64,000 nt of DNA from Acidovorax soli (GCF_900107605.1 NZ_FNQJ01000006.1:1-64000), one strand, 5' to 3'; shown: positions 27,936 through 37,944, numbered from the stretch's first letter. Numbers and translations: made by a program. Notes: generated by a model not told the origin, from the sequence alone.

Positions 27936-29048
27936 GTGTTGTGGTTTGCTTACGTTATTTTTCTGACTTTATTTTTATCTTCCGGCTTCTTTAAGCTGAA
28001 GCGGGGGCGGCTCGCATTTTTAATATTTTCCATTGCTTTTCTTACCTTCCTGGCGGGAGGGAGAATGGATTATGGTGTCGATTATGATGAGTATCGAAAA
28101 ATATTTGAAGATGTTCCTTGCTTAAATGAATTTTTCGGCTCGGATGCATTGACTGATATTCATGGAGAGTATTTTTTTCTACTTCTATGTTCCGTATTAA
28201 AGTCAATAGGGTTGAGTTTTGAAGGGTTTTCGTTGGTTTTCGCACTTTTGAGTGTATTTATTACCGTCTATGCTTTTAATAAGTTTGGGTGGGGCGTTAC
28301 TGTTGCTGTGTTGCTGTATTTTAGTCATAACTATTTCCTGAAGGAAATGGGGCAAATAAGAAACGGCTTATCTTCAGCTATCTTGCTAATGGCTTTTTAT
28401 TATCTTAAAAATTTTGAAAATAAAAAATATTTTTTCTCTGTAGTGCTTGCATCGCTTATACATTCTGCTGCATTGGTTTTTCTTCTTGCGCATTTTATAA
28501 TCAAGCGGAGTTTTTATTCTCTTTTTGCATTGCTGGCATTTGCCTTTGTTTTGGGTTTTGTCGGTTGGTTGGATATGGCTCTTGGTTTGGTGGGTCAATA
28601 TTTGCCTGAAAGATTGAGTGACTATATTGGAACGGATTACTACAGTAATATAGGGTTGAGTAATCCGCAAACTGTTAAGCAGATGGCTTTTTGCATTTTG
28701 TTTTTTTTGATTTTTGACGAATTTTCGAAAAACAAAAAAATCTCAAATGACATGGCTGTAGTTAGTTTGGGGTACACGGTAAAAATATATATGGCATCTG
28801 TATTTTTTTTGCTTATATTTGTTGAGTTTGATTTGCTTGCCAGAAGAATGGCCTCTTATTTTGCGATTGTGGAGCCAATAATAATGGCTCAATGTCTTTA
28901 TTTGTTTGCCGCCATAGGGGAGCGGCGACGCTATTTCCTGTTGATGGCGTTTGTTTTTTTGTATGCGACGGTATCAATCTTCTTTAACGTCTCTTTTCGA
29001 GAGGGGTTCGATGGAGTTTATAAAAATTGGATGCTTGAGGGGGTGTAA
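27936..29048 (+). CDS. EpsG/Wzy-like polysaccharide polymerase
   Basis: A 370-residue integral membrane protein with about ten hydrophobic segments. The early motif AGGRMDYGVDYDEYRKIFED and the FLKEMGQIRNGLSSAILLMA stretch (Q-I-R-N/Q-G) are typical of EpsG-family proteins and of many Wzy O-antigen polymerases. It is the best candidate for the repeat-unit polymerase of the locus. It starts with GTG 27936, three bases after the previous stop. The product is hydrophobic and the gene AT-rich. Confidence 0.75.
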   Translation: MLWFAYVIFLTLFLSSGFFKLKRGRLAFLIFSIAFLTFLAGGRMDYGVDYDEYRKIFEDVPCLNEFFGSDALTDIHGEYFFLLLCSVLKSIGLSFEGFSLVFALLSVFITVYAFNKFGWGVTVAVLLYFSHNYFLKEMGQIRNGLSSAILLMAFYYLKNFENKKYFFSVVLASLIHSAALVFLLAHFIIKRSFYSLFALLAFAFVLGFVGWLDMALGLVGQYLPERLSDYIGTDYYSNIGLSNPQTVKQMAFCILFFLIFDEFSKNKKISNDMAVVSLGYTVKIYMASVFFLLIFVEFDLLARRMASYFAIVEPIIMAQCLYLFAAIGERRRYFLLMAFVFLYATVSIFFNVSFREGFDGVYKNWMLEGV

Positions 29049-29852
29049 ATGCCAAGTCCACGGGTAAGTGTTTTGATGGCGGTGAATCGTCTCGACGGAT
29101 TTTTGGATGATGCAATAAACAGCATACTGGCGCAATCTTTCCGAGATTTTGAATTTATTATTGTGGCAAATAATTGCGATGATAATTTATTTGAATATCT
29201 TCATAAATTTATTGATTCTAGAATTAGACTGTTTAGAATATCTTTGGGTGGTTTGGCTAATGCCTTGAACTTTGGTATTTGCCAAGCGAAAGGAATATAT
29301 ATAGCGAGAATGGATGCCGATGATATATCGCTTGAAAATAGGTTGCAGGCTCAATATGATTTTATGGAGAAAAATCCGTCCGTCGTTCTTGTTGGATGTG
29401 ATAGTGTTTTAATTGATGAGCGCGGAGAATTGCTGGCGCAGAAGTTCAAATTTTATGGGGACAATGCTTCCATCAGAAAAAATCTTCCTATTAGAAATAC
29501 TATTCTGCATCCGGCAATAATGGCAAAAACCTCCTTGCTGTTGCAGATGGGGGGGTATAAATATGGGCATATGTCGGAAGATCATGAGTTATTTATAAGA
29601 ATTTCTCGCAATAAGGAAAATCTATTTCATAATTTGAATGAAATTCTTTTTTGTTATCGTCGGCATTCTGGGCAAATTACTGATATATCGCGTGCGCGGA
29701 AGAATTTTTGTGAAATAAGCGGATTTTTATTTACTGAATTTCTGTTGACTTTTAATTTTAAATATATTTTTGGAATGTGTGTTGTGTCGCCGCTTGGGAG
29801 GCGTTTTTTGAATTTAAGCAGAAGGATGAAACTACTTTTTCTGAGATGTTGA
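29049..29852 (+). CDS. Glycosyltransferase family 2 protein
   Basis: A 267-residue GT-A enzyme: SVLMAVNRLDGFLDDAINSI, IIVANNCDDN and ARMDADDIS with the DxD-type metal site, then HMSEDHELFIRISRNKENLF, which holds the likely catalytic acid region (ED). It starts directly after the polymerase gene, so they are co-transcribed. The sugar transferred is unknown. The gene is AT-rich like its neighbours. Confidence 0.82.
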   Translation: MPSPRVSVLMAVNRLDGFLDDAINSILAQSFRDFEFIIVANNCDDNLFEYLHKFIDSRIRLFRISLGGLANALNFGICQAKGIYIARMDADDISLENRLQAQYDFMEKNPSVVLVGCDSVLIDERGELLAQKFKFYGDNASIRKNLPIRNTILHPAIMAKTSLLLQMGGYKYGHMSEDHELFIRISRNKENLFHNLNEILFCYRRHSGQITDISRARKNFCEISGFLFTEFLLTFNFKYIFGMCVVSPLGRRFLNLSRRMKLLFLRC

Positions 29853-29914
29853 ATGTTGTTGATTTTTATTGGAGTTGTGAATATTTTTAATGTGGTGTGG
29901 ATTTTGGGGGTATT

Positions 29915-30859
29915 ATGCGGTGCGAAGCTGACCGGGAATTAAATGTCCTGCCTTCAGTGGCGGTTTGTCTGGCGGCATTTAATGGAATGGATTTCCTGGC
30001 GCAGCAGTTGACATCCATTCTTCAGCAAAAAAGGGTTGCTGTCACGATTTTTATTAGCGTGGATAAATCAACGGATGATACTGAGAATTGGGTTGAGTTG
30101 ATGGCTAAAGAGCACTCAAATATCATAATTCTTCCTCATGGAGAAATTTTTGGTGGTGCTGCGAAAAACTTCTTCCGCCTGCTTCGTGATGTGAATTTTT
30201 TTGCTTTCGATTTCATCGCTTTCTCTGACCAAGATGATATATGGTTGCCAGAAAAACTTTTCCGAGCGCACGAGGTGTTATTGAAGATTGATGCAGATGC
30301 ATACTCTAGCAATGTCACTGCGTTCTGGCCAGATGGCAGTCAGCATTTGATTGCAAAGAATCAGGCGCAAGTTCAATGGGATTTTCTATTTGAGGCTGCG
30401 GGGCCGGGTTGTACCTATGTTATGCGAAAAGAGTTGGTATATGCTATTCAAGCGCTAATAAAAACCCGTTGGACTGATGTCCAGAAAGTGGGGCTGCACG
30501 ATTGGTTTTTCTATGCGTTTGCCCGTTCTAATGGCTATCGATGGATTATTGATGATTGCGCTGGAATGTTATATAGGCAGCACGAGAATAATCAGGTGGG
30601 CGTTAACTCTGGGTTCAAAGCCTTTTTTCACCGGGCACGTAAGGTATCAAATGGCTGGGGGCTGGCTCAGTCAGCCTTGATCTCTGAATTGGTTGGATTG
30701 GGTAATAATCCGTTCGTCAAGCGGTGGTCAGGGGGCAGCAGAGCCGGCTTGTTGTGGCTTGCCTTTCACGCCTGGCAATGTAGAAGGCGTGTGCGTGACA
30801 AAATATTATTTTTCTTGTCGTGCATTGCATTGTGTTTAGTGGGAAGCCGCCCCCAATGA
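29915..30859 (+). CDS. Glycosyltransferase family 2 protein, rhamnosyltransferase-like
   Basis: A 314-residue GT-A enzyme. VAVCLAAFNGMDFLAQQLTS, ISVDKSTDDT and FIAFSDQDDIWLPEKL are hallmarks of the group that includes many rhamnosyltransferases, which fits the dTDP-rhamnose made by rmlBDAC; the specificity is inferred. ATG 29915 has GGGGG five bases upstream; an in-frame GTG six codons earlier is less likely. The stop overlaps the next gene by 4 bp. Composition rises from AT-rich to GC-rich within its last third. Confidence 0.8.
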   Translation: MRCEADRELNVLPSVAVCLAAFNGMDFLAQQLTSILQQKRVAVTIFISVDKSTDDTENWVELMAKEHSNIIILPHGEIFGGAAKNFFRLLRDVNFFAFDFIAFSDQDDIWLPEKLFRAHEVLLKIDADAYSSNVTAFWPDGSQHLIAKNQAQVQWDFLFEAAGPGCTYVMRKELVYAIQALIKTRWTDVQKVGLHDWFFYAFARSNGYRWIIDDCAGMLYRQHENNQVGVNSGFKAFFHRARKVSNGWGLAQSALISELVGLGNNPFVKRWSGGSRAGLLWLAFHAWQCRRRVRDKILFFLSCIALCLVGSRPQ

Positions 30860-31824
30860 ACCAGCAGCAGCGGTTAGTGGTCACCGGCGCCAATGGTTTT
30901 GTGGGTCGGGCCTTGTGCGCTGGCGCGGTGGCACGTGGTTCTACCGTGCGCGGCATTACCCGTTCCACTTACGATTTGCCCTACGGCAGTGAAAACTTTG
31001 TGGTTGGCAATATGAATGAACGCACCGATTGGCGGGGAGCGCTTGAGGATTCAAAAGTTATCATGCATCTTGCTGCCCGCGTGCATGTAATGGCTGATAC
31101 GGCGGAAAATCCACTGGATGAGTTTCGCCGCGTTAATGTACTAGGCACTTTGAATCTGGCTCGGCAGGCCGCTGCGGCTGGCGTGCAGCGTTTTGTATTT
31201 ATCAGCTCTGTTAAGGTCAATGGTGAATCAACGCAGCCGGACCATCCGTTCAGGGCAGATGATGTATCTGCACCGCTGGATGCTTATGGCATCTCCAAGA
31301 TGGAGGCCGAGCAGGGTCTGCGGGAGATCGCCTCTCAAACAGGAATGGAGGTGGTCATCATCCGTCCGCCTTTGGTCTACGGCCCTGGTGTCAAAGCCAA
31401 CTTTGCTGCCATGATGCGCTGGCTCAAGCGCGGCGTACCCTTGCCGCTGGGTGCCATCCACAATCAGCGCAGTCTGGTGGCCCTGGATAATCTGGTTGAT
31501 TTGATCTTGACCTGCCTCACGCATCCCGCAGCAGCCAATCAAACCTTTCTGGTATCTGATGGTGAGGATGTTTCCACCACCGAGCTGTTACGCCGAATGG
31601 GTCGGGCGATGGGCAAGCCGGCGCGCTTGCTGCCTGTGCCGGCCAGTTGGCTGCAAGTGGCGGCAGCCCTGGTGGGCAAGCGGGATGTGGCGCAGCGCTT
31701 GTGTGACTCTTTGCAGGTGGATATTGAAAAGACGCGCCAGCTATTGGGGTGGAGCCCGCCTCTTACACTGGACCAAGGTTTGAAGAAGGCAGCAGAAGGG
31801 TGTGGGCGTGAAGCGGTTATTTGA
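30856..31824 (+). CDS. NAD-dependent sugar-nucleotide epimerase/reductase (WbpV/WreQ-like)
   Basis: A 322-residue extended SDR with the cofactor motif GANGFVG (11-17), MHLAARVHVM and the catalytic Tyr144-GIS-Lys148. It resembles the group found beside initiating transferases that reduces a UDP-4-keto-6-deoxy-HexNAc to UDP-QuiNAc or UDP-FucNAc. That fits the WbpM-type dehydratase three genes downstream. The alternative is a plain UDP-hexose 4-epimerase. ATG 30856 overlaps the previous stop. Confidence 0.75.
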   Translation: MNQQQRLVVTGANGFVGRALCAGAVARGSTVRGITRSTYDLPYGSENFVVGNMNERTDWRGALEDSKVIMHLAARVHVMADTAENPLDEFRRVNVLGTLNLARQAAAAGVQRFVFISSVKVNGESTQPDHPFRADDVSAPLDAYGISKMEAEQGLREIASQTGMEVVIIRPPLVYGPGVKANFAAMMRWLKRGVPLPLGAIHNQRSLVALDNLVDLILTCLTHPAAANQTFLVSDGEDVSTTELLRRMGRAMGKPARLLPVPASWLQVAAALVGKRDVAQRLCDSLQVDIEKTRQLLGWSPPLTLDQGLKKAAEGCGREAVI

Positions 31825-32368
31825 TTTGCTGCTGGCTTTGGTAGCCGCCGTGATTTTGGTGGTTCCGGTATTGCTGGTGGCTATGGCGGTCCGCCTGACA
31901 TCTTCTGGTCCTGCCCTGTACTGGTCCGACCGCGTTGGGCGTCACAACAGGATTTTCAAGATGCCCAAGTTCCGCAGCATGCGCGTGGGCACGCCCGCCG
32001 TGGCCACGCACCTGTTGGCCGACCCCAAGGCGCATCTCACGCCGATTGGCAGTTTTTTGCGCAAGAGCAGTCTGGACGAATTGCCCCAACTCTGGAGCAT
32101 TCTGGTGGGTGACATGAGTTTTGTCGGCCCCAGGCCTGCGTTGTTTAATCAGCATGACCTGATTGAACTGCGCACGCAGTTGGGTGTGCATGCATTGGTG
32201 CCGGGGCTCACGGGCTGGGCGCAAATCAATGGGCGCGACGAATTGCCCATACCCAACAAGGTGAAGCTGGATGTGGAGTATCTGCAGCGCCAGTCGCTGT
32301 GGTTTGATATGCGCATCCTGTGGCTGACTTTCGTGAAGGTCATTCGACGCGACGGAATCACCCATTGA
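31808..32368 (+). CDS. Initiating sugar-phosphate transferase (PglC/WcaJ C-terminal type)
   Basis: A 186-residue bacterial sugar transferase with a single N-terminal membrane helix (LFDLLLALVAAVILVVPVLL). The soluble core has FKMPKFRSMRVG, SLDELPQLWSILVGDMSFVGPRP and PGLTGWAQINGRDELP. It moves a sugar-1-phosphate from UDP to undecaprenyl phosphate, starting the repeat unit. It lacks the multi-pass domain of long WcaJ/WbaP proteins. Starts with GTG 31808, AAGGG upstream, overlapping the previous gene; GTG 31802 is possible. Confidence 0.9.
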   Translation: MKRLFDLLLALVAAVILVVPVLLVAMAVRLTSSGPALYWSDRVGRHNRIFKMPKFRSMRVGTPAVATHLLADPKAHLTPIGSFLRKSSLDELPQLWSILVGDMSFVGPRPALFNQHDLIELRTQLGVHALVPGLTGWAQINGRDELPIPNKVKLDVEYLQRQSLWFDMRILWLTFVKVIRRDGITH

Positions 32369-32381
32369 TGGAATGGCTGTA

Positions 32382-32957
32382 ATGAAACGTTTGTTGATCG
32401 TGGGTGCCGGTGGCCATGGCCGTTCGGTGGCCGAGGCGGTGCTGGCCGGTGGTGTCTTCAAGTTGGCGGGCTTCGTGGACGATGCGGCGCCTGGTTTGCG
32501 CCAGGTGTGGGATTGGCCGGTATTCGGCAGCACGGTGGAGCTGGATCGGTGCCGCCAACATGCAGATACCGCCATCGTGGCCATAGGCAACAACCGCTTG
32601 CGCGAGGAACTGCACCACAGGCTGGGTGCCGCCGGTTTCGAGCTGGCTACGGTGATTCACCCCCAGGCCATGGTGTCGCCCCGGGCGCGCATTGGCGTTG
32701 GCAGTGCCGTCATGGCCGGTGCCATTGTCGGCACCGAAGCACAGTTGGGCACTGGCGTCATCGTCAATTGCGGTGCGGTGGTAGACCACCATTGCCAGGT
32801 GGAAGATTTTGGCCATTTGGGTGTGAAGGCGGGCATGGCGGGCGGTTCGGTCTTGGGGCATGGCGCCTGGATGCAGGCGGGGGCTGTGCTGGGCTATGGG
32901 GTCAGGGTGGTAGCCGGGGTGGTGTTGCACCCCGGTCAGGCTGTGGCCGAAAAATAA
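32382..32957 (+). CDS. Sugar acetyltransferase (PglD/NeuD-like)
   Basis: A 191-residue protein with an N-terminal nucleotide-sugar-binding Rossmann part (LLIVGAGGHGRSVAEAVL) and a C-terminal left-handed beta-helix. The catalytic His is expected in NCGAVVDHHCQVEDFGHLGV. PglD acetylates the 4-amino group of a UDP-4-amino sugar, but no matching 4-aminotransferase is seen in the window, so it may O-acetylate something else. Start 32382 or 32373 (three codons longer). Confidence 0.82.
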   Translation: MKRLLIVGAGGHGRSVAEAVLAGGVFKLAGFVDDAAPGLRQVWDWPVFGSTVELDRCRQHADTAIVAIGNNRLREELHHRLGAAGFELATVIHPQAMVSPRARIGVGSAVMAGAIVGTEAQLGTGVIVNCGAVVDHHCQVEDFGHLGVKAGMAGGSVLGHGAWMQAGAVLGYGVRVVAGVVLHPGQAVAEK

Positions 32958-32968
32958 GAAGTCGAGAA

Positions 32969-34984
32969 ATGCCATTTCATAAATTCATAGCGACGCCCTT
33001 GCTGGCGCTGCCGCGCCCCGCCAAACGGCTGGTGGTGGTAGCGATCGATCTGGTGTTGTCATTGCTTTCGGTCTGGGTTGCGTTCTATTTGCGCGTCGAC
33101 CAGACGGGTCTGCCGCAAGCGCAGCAAAAGTATGTTTACCTGCTGGCGCCCTTGCTGGCGTTTCCCCTGTTTGTGCGCTTTGGGCTGTACCGCGCCATTT
33201 TTCGTTACACCGGCATGGCGGCGCTGTTCACTACAGCCAAGGCCGTGGGGGTCTATGCGGTACTGTTTTTTACCGCTCTGCTGGTGTTGAAGTGGGACGG
33301 GGTGCCGCGCAGCTTGGGCCTGATTCAGCCGCTGATCTTTTTGCTGCTGGTCGGGGGCAGCCGGGCGATTGCGCGCTATTGGCTGGCGGGTGGCTCCCGC
33401 AAGGCGCGCCATGCCCAGGGCCGCTTGCTGATCTACGGGGCCGGCGATGCGGGGGTGCAAACAGCGTACGCGTTGGGCCTGGCGCACCAGTTTGTGCTGC
33501 TGGGTTTTATCGACGATGACAAGGCCAAGGCGGGGCGCAGCATCAACGGCGTTGACGTCATTGCGCCTGACGAGGTGGCCGATGCCGTGGAGCGCATGGG
33601 CGTTACCGATATCTTGCTGGCCATGCCATCGCTCGACCGCGCGCGCCGCAATGAAATCGTTGCCATGTTGCGTGGGTTGCATGTGCACGTGCGCAGCCTG
33701 CCCGGCATGGGCGACCTGGCATCGGGCCGGGTGACGGTTCAGGATTTTCAGGAGCTCGATGTCGAAGACCTTTTGGGGCGCCCGCCCGTACCGCCCGATT
33801 CGACCTTGCTGGCCAAGAACCTGGCCCACAAGGTCGTGCTGGTGACTGGTGCTGGCGGCAGCATCGGCAGCGAGCTGTGCCGCCAGATCATTCAAGAGAA
33901 ACCGCGCCAGCTGGTGCTGGTGGAGCACAACGAGTTTGGCCTTTACTCCATCCACCGCGAGCTGGAAGGTCTGTGCACCGAGCATGCGTTGCGGGTGGAG
34001 CTGGTTCCGCTGCTGGCCAGCGTGGGCAATTTTGGGCGCCTGAAGGAAATTTGCCACCTGTACCGGCCCGCCACCGTGTACCACGCGGCCGCCTACAAGC
34101 ATGTGCCGCTGGTGGAGAGCAATCCGTCCGAGGGGGTATTGAACAATGTGTTCGGCACCCTGAACATGGCCCGCGCGGCCATGGAAAGCGAAGTAGCCCA
34201 CTTTGTGCTGGTGTCCACCGACAAGGCCGTGCGTCCCACCAACGTGATGGGGGCCACCAAGCGCATGGCCGAACTGGTGCTGCAGGCGTTGTCGGCCAGC
34301 GGCTCGGTGGTGTTTCACCTGCCCGACGGATCGCTCAGCCCCGAGGTTCGCAACCGCACCCTGTTTTCCATGGTGCGCTTCGGCAATGTGCTGGGCAGCA
34401 GCGGCAGCGTGGTGCCCCTGTTTCGCAAACAATTGCGCGATGGCGGCCCGTTGACGGTAACGCACGCGGAAGTCACCCGGTATTTCATGACCATTCCCGA
34501 GGCCGCCCAGCTGGTGCTGCAGGCCGGCGCCATGGCGCGCGGCGGTGATGTGTTTTTGCTGGACATGGGGCAGCCGGTGAAGATCATGGACTTGGCACGG
34601 CGCATGGTGGAGCTGTCAGGCATGACGGTGTGCGACGAAGACCATCCTGGCGGCGACATCGAAATCCGCATCACCGGCCTGCGGCCCGGAGAGAAGCTCT
34701 ATGAGGAGCTGCTCATTAGCGATAATCCCGAAGGCACCGCCCACGCGCGCATCATGAAGGCGCATGAAGACTTCCTGCCCTGGCCGCAACTGGCACCGGT
34801 ACTGGTGGAAATGCGGCACGCCGCCATACAGAGCGATCAGGAAACCATGAGAAGCATCCTGCTGCAACTGGTGCATGGATACAGCCCCGAGTCCTTGAGG
34901 GCATCCACCACGGAGAAAGCAAACGGGGCGGCCCCGCAACGGCACACACCCTGTACATCGGCTCAACTGAATATTTTGGAGTGA
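32969..34984 (+). CDS. Membrane-bound nucleotide-sugar 4,6-dehydratase (WbpM/PglF/CapD family)
   Basis: A 671-residue protein: four or so N-terminal membrane segments, a first Rossmann-like domain (LLIYGAGDAGVQTAYALG) and a C-terminal catalytic SDR domain (VTGAGGSIGSELCRQI). The active site is STDKAVRPTNVMGATKR, with Met427 where classical SDRs have Tyr and Lys431 kept, as is normal for WbpM/PglF. It converts UDP-GlcNAc to its 4-keto-6-deoxy form, feeding the reductase and/or acetyltransferase upstream. The much longer upstream frame is a shadow of the acetyltransferase gene. Confidence 0.93.
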   Translation: MPFHKFIATPLLALPRPAKRLVVVAIDLVLSLLSVWVAFYLRVDQTGLPQAQQKYVYLLAPLLAFPLFVRFGLYRAIFRYTGMAALFTTAKAVGVYAVLFFTALLVLKWDGVPRSLGLIQPLIFLLLVGGSRAIARYWLAGGSRKARHAQGRLLIYGAGDAGVQTAYALGLAHQFVLLGFIDDDKAKAGRSINGVDVIAPDEVADAVERMGVTDILLAMPSLDRARRNEIVAMLRGLHVHVRSLPGMGDLASGRVTVQDFQELDVEDLLGRPPVPPDSTLLAKNLAHKVVLVTGAGGSIGSELCRQIIQEKPRQLVLVEHNEFGLYSIHRELEGLCTEHALRVELVPLLASVGNFGRLKEICHLYRPATVYHAAAYKHVPLVESNPSEGVLNNVFGTLNMARAAMESEVAHFVLVSTDKAVRPTNVMGATKRMAELVLQALSASGSVVFHLPDGSLSPEVRNRTLFSMVRFGNVLGSSGSVVPLFRKQLRDGGPLTVTHAEVTRYFMTIPEAAQLVLQAGAMARGGDVFLLDMGQPVKIMDLARRMVELSGMTVCDEDHPGGDIEIRITGLRPGEKLYEELLISDNPEGTAHARIMKAHEDFLPWPQLAPVLVEMRHAAIQSDQETMRSILLQLVHGYSPESLRASTTEKANGAAPQRHTPCTSAQLNILE

Positions 34985-34987
34985 AGA

Positions 34988-36127
34988 ATGCGTAAAAAAG
35001 TCGTGGCCGTGTTGGTTGCCATAGTGGTGGGTGCGGGTGTTGGGGCGGCTCTGGGCTATGGCCCGCTGCTGCGCTACAAATCCGAAGGCGTGCTCAGCAT
35101 GGAAATCGGTACGGCGGAATACAAGCGATTCGCGGAATTGGCCGTGGACGGGCACACGATGCAGCAATATGTCGGCGTGGTGCCGCCGCCGGGGCTGGAG
35201 CCATCCCAGGTCGAGAAACTGGTACGTGACATGCCGCGAGGCGAATGGCTCATGCCCGTGCCCAAGGTCAGCAAGGTGGATGCCAAGCAGCTGCCGGATA
35301 TTCTGCTGCAGGTCGAACAAGAGCGTGAAAAGGCGCTTCTCAGCAGGGATGGCGCCAAGGCATCGGTTTACCTGGGCGTGCAGTTGGGCTATTCGGCACC
35401 CGACCCCCGTCAAGCCGCCGATGTGGCGGGCTGGCTGGGGGCGTATTTCAAGGACGTGGCCACGCGCGAAACGGTGCGCGAGCTGGTCTCCCGCTGGGCG
35501 GCGGACAACCGCCAGTTCTCCGACCGCGCGCTGGAGCGCAAGCTCAAGTACGAGTTTGACATCGAGCAGGCGCAGAACCGCGTGGCGGCGTTGAAGAAGA
35601 TCATGGCCAGTTATCCCGACGCAGCGCGGCGCGAAAGCCAGCAAGTGGTGGACGTGCGCAAGGACAACGAGAAGTTCATGTCGCCCGTGGCGCAGTTGGT
35701 GGGTACAGAGTCTGAAATGATCGATATCCGCGAAAAGCTCCAGCGACTCGGTCGCGAAATGGAGCAACAGGCGTTTGCCAAGGCGCTCATCACCGACGCA
35801 CAGGCAGAGCTGGGCAAGGCGCGCAGCGGCAGCGAGAGCGTACTGAAGCTGGCCGATGTGATCGTGCGGTTTTCCAAGGAGGCCAACACCGAGGCGCAGC
35901 GGGAAAAGCTGTCTTCGCTGGCGGCAGACATGTCGTCCATCAGCGCGCGTTTCCTGTCGCAAGCGCAGTTCATCGCCCAGCCGTCCGTGCCCAGCCGGCC
36001 GGAGCGTCCGCGCCCGCTGATGGTGATTGCGCTGGCGGCCGTGCTGGCGGGTGTGCTGGCTGCCTTGTTCGCCTGGCGCGATGCGCTGGTGCAGCTGCTG
36101 CGCGAGCCCCAGGGCCCCAAGGCCTGA
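34988..36127 (+). CDS. Wzz-like polysaccharide chain-length determinant
   Basis: A 379-residue inner-membrane protein with one N-terminal segment (about 4-24), a long periplasmic helical region (residues ~30-340) and a C-terminal segment (LMVIALAAVLAGVLAALFAW) after a Pro-rich PSVPSRPERPRPL motif. This topology and the P-x-x-P-rich approach to TM2 mark polysaccharide co-polymerases that set O-antigen length with Wzy. It starts 3 bp after the dehydratase stop, with GGAG upstream, and ends the locus. Confidence 0.85.
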   Translation: MRKKVVAVLVAIVVGAGVGAALGYGPLLRYKSEGVLSMEIGTAEYKRFAELAVDGHTMQQYVGVVPPPGLEPSQVEKLVRDMPRGEWLMPVPKVSKVDAKQLPDILLQVEQEREKALLSRDGAKASVYLGVQLGYSAPDPRQAADVAGWLGAYFKDVATRETVRELVSRWAADNRQFSDRALERKLKYEFDIEQAQNRVAALKKIMASYPDAARRESQQVVDVRKDNEKFMSPVAQLVGTESEMIDIREKLQRLGREMEQQAFAKALITDAQAELGKARSGSESVLKLADVIVRFSKEANTEAQREKLSSLAADMSSISARFLSQAQFIAQPSVPSRPERPRPLMVIALAAVLAGVLAALFAWRDALVQLLREPQGPKA

Positions 36128-37096
<969 letters not shown>

Positions 37097-37102
37097 GATG
37101 CT

Positions 37103-37193
37103 CCCCCTGAGTCGCCTTTGGCGCCTTCCCCCTCTCCTTCGGGAGGGGGACGCACCCGGTGGCCTGGCAAAGCCAGTTCCACGGGTGCACTGG
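37103..37193 (+). repeat. Structured 3'-end repeat, copy 2
   Basis: Starts 6 bases after the argB stop and matches the element after the BON-LysM gene (15602-15682, opposite strand). The order of parts is the same: CCCCCTGAGTCGCC, a C5/G5 hairpin (longer here), GCACCCGGTGG...CCACGGGTGC with an inner stem CTGGC-AAA-GCCAG. The inner stem differs from copy 1 (CCGGC/GCCGG) by a paired change that keeps pairing, suggesting a conserved RNA fold. Confidence 0.75.
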
Positions 37194-37251
37194 CCTTGGC
37201 CGCGCCAGTTGCTGGGGCCGGGAGCCGTGCGCGGCCCGGTGGAGCATTGAC

Positions 37252-37944
37252 ATGCGCTTGCTGCTGGTCGAAGACGACGTCATGGTGGCCAGCGGCATCA
37301 AGCTGGGGCTCACCGATGCCGGCTACGCGGTCGACTGGGTGGGCAGTGGCGAGCGCGCCGAAGAGGTGCTGCGCACCGAGTCTTTCGATGCGGCCATCAT
37401 CGACATCGGCCTGCCCGCCATGGACGGGCTGGAGCTGACCCGCCGCCTGCGCCGCCCCGGCATGGCCAGCCCCGCGATGCCGGTGCTGATTCTCACGGCC
37501 CGCGATGCCCTGCACGACCGGGTGCAGGGGCTCGATTGGGGCGCGGACGATTACATGGTCAAGCCCTTCGAATTGCCCGAGCTGCTGGCGCGTTTGCGCG
37601 CCCTGCTGCGCCGCTCACAGGCCGCCACCACGGCGGTGCTGAGCTTTGGCCCGCTGGCGCTGGACACGGCCGGGCGCCGCGCCAGCATCCGGACTGACGA
37701 TGCCGAACAGGTGATCGATCTCGGCCCGCGTGAATGGACGGTGCTGGAATACCTGCTCATCCATGCCCCCAAGCCGGCCAGCAAGGACAAGCTGCTGCAG
37801 GCGCTGACCGGCTGGGACAAGGAGATCACGCCCAACGCCGTCGAGGTCTATGTGTCGCGGCTGCGCGGCAAGCTGGAGCCGCATGGCGTGGCCCTGCGCT
37901 CGATTCGCGGCTTTGGCTACCGGCTGGAATTGCACGCGCAGTAA
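37252..37944 (+). CDS. OmpR-family response regulator
   Basis: A 230-residue regulator: receiver domain 1-120 with phospho-acceptor Asp51 (IIDIGLPAMDGLELT), acidic pair EDD (8-9) and Lys in ADDYMVKPFE. The winged-helix DNA-binding domain is 125-228 (LGPREWTVLEYLLIHAPKPA, then NAVEVYVSRLRGKLEPHGV). ATG 37252 has GGAG upstream. It is followed 14 bp later by its histidine kinase. The QseB/TctD-like sequence does not reveal the signal. Confidence 0.94.
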   Translation: MRLLLVEDDVMVASGIKLGLTDAGYAVDWVGSGERAEEVLRTESFDAAIIDIGLPAMDGLELTRRLRRPGMASPAMPVLILTARDALHDRVQGLDWGADDYMVKPFELPELLARLRALLRRSQAATTAVLSFGPLALDTAGRRASIRTDDAEQVIDLGPREWTVLEYLLIHAPKPASKDKLLQALTGWDKEITPNAVEVYVSRLRGKLEPHGVALRSIRGFGYRLELHAQ

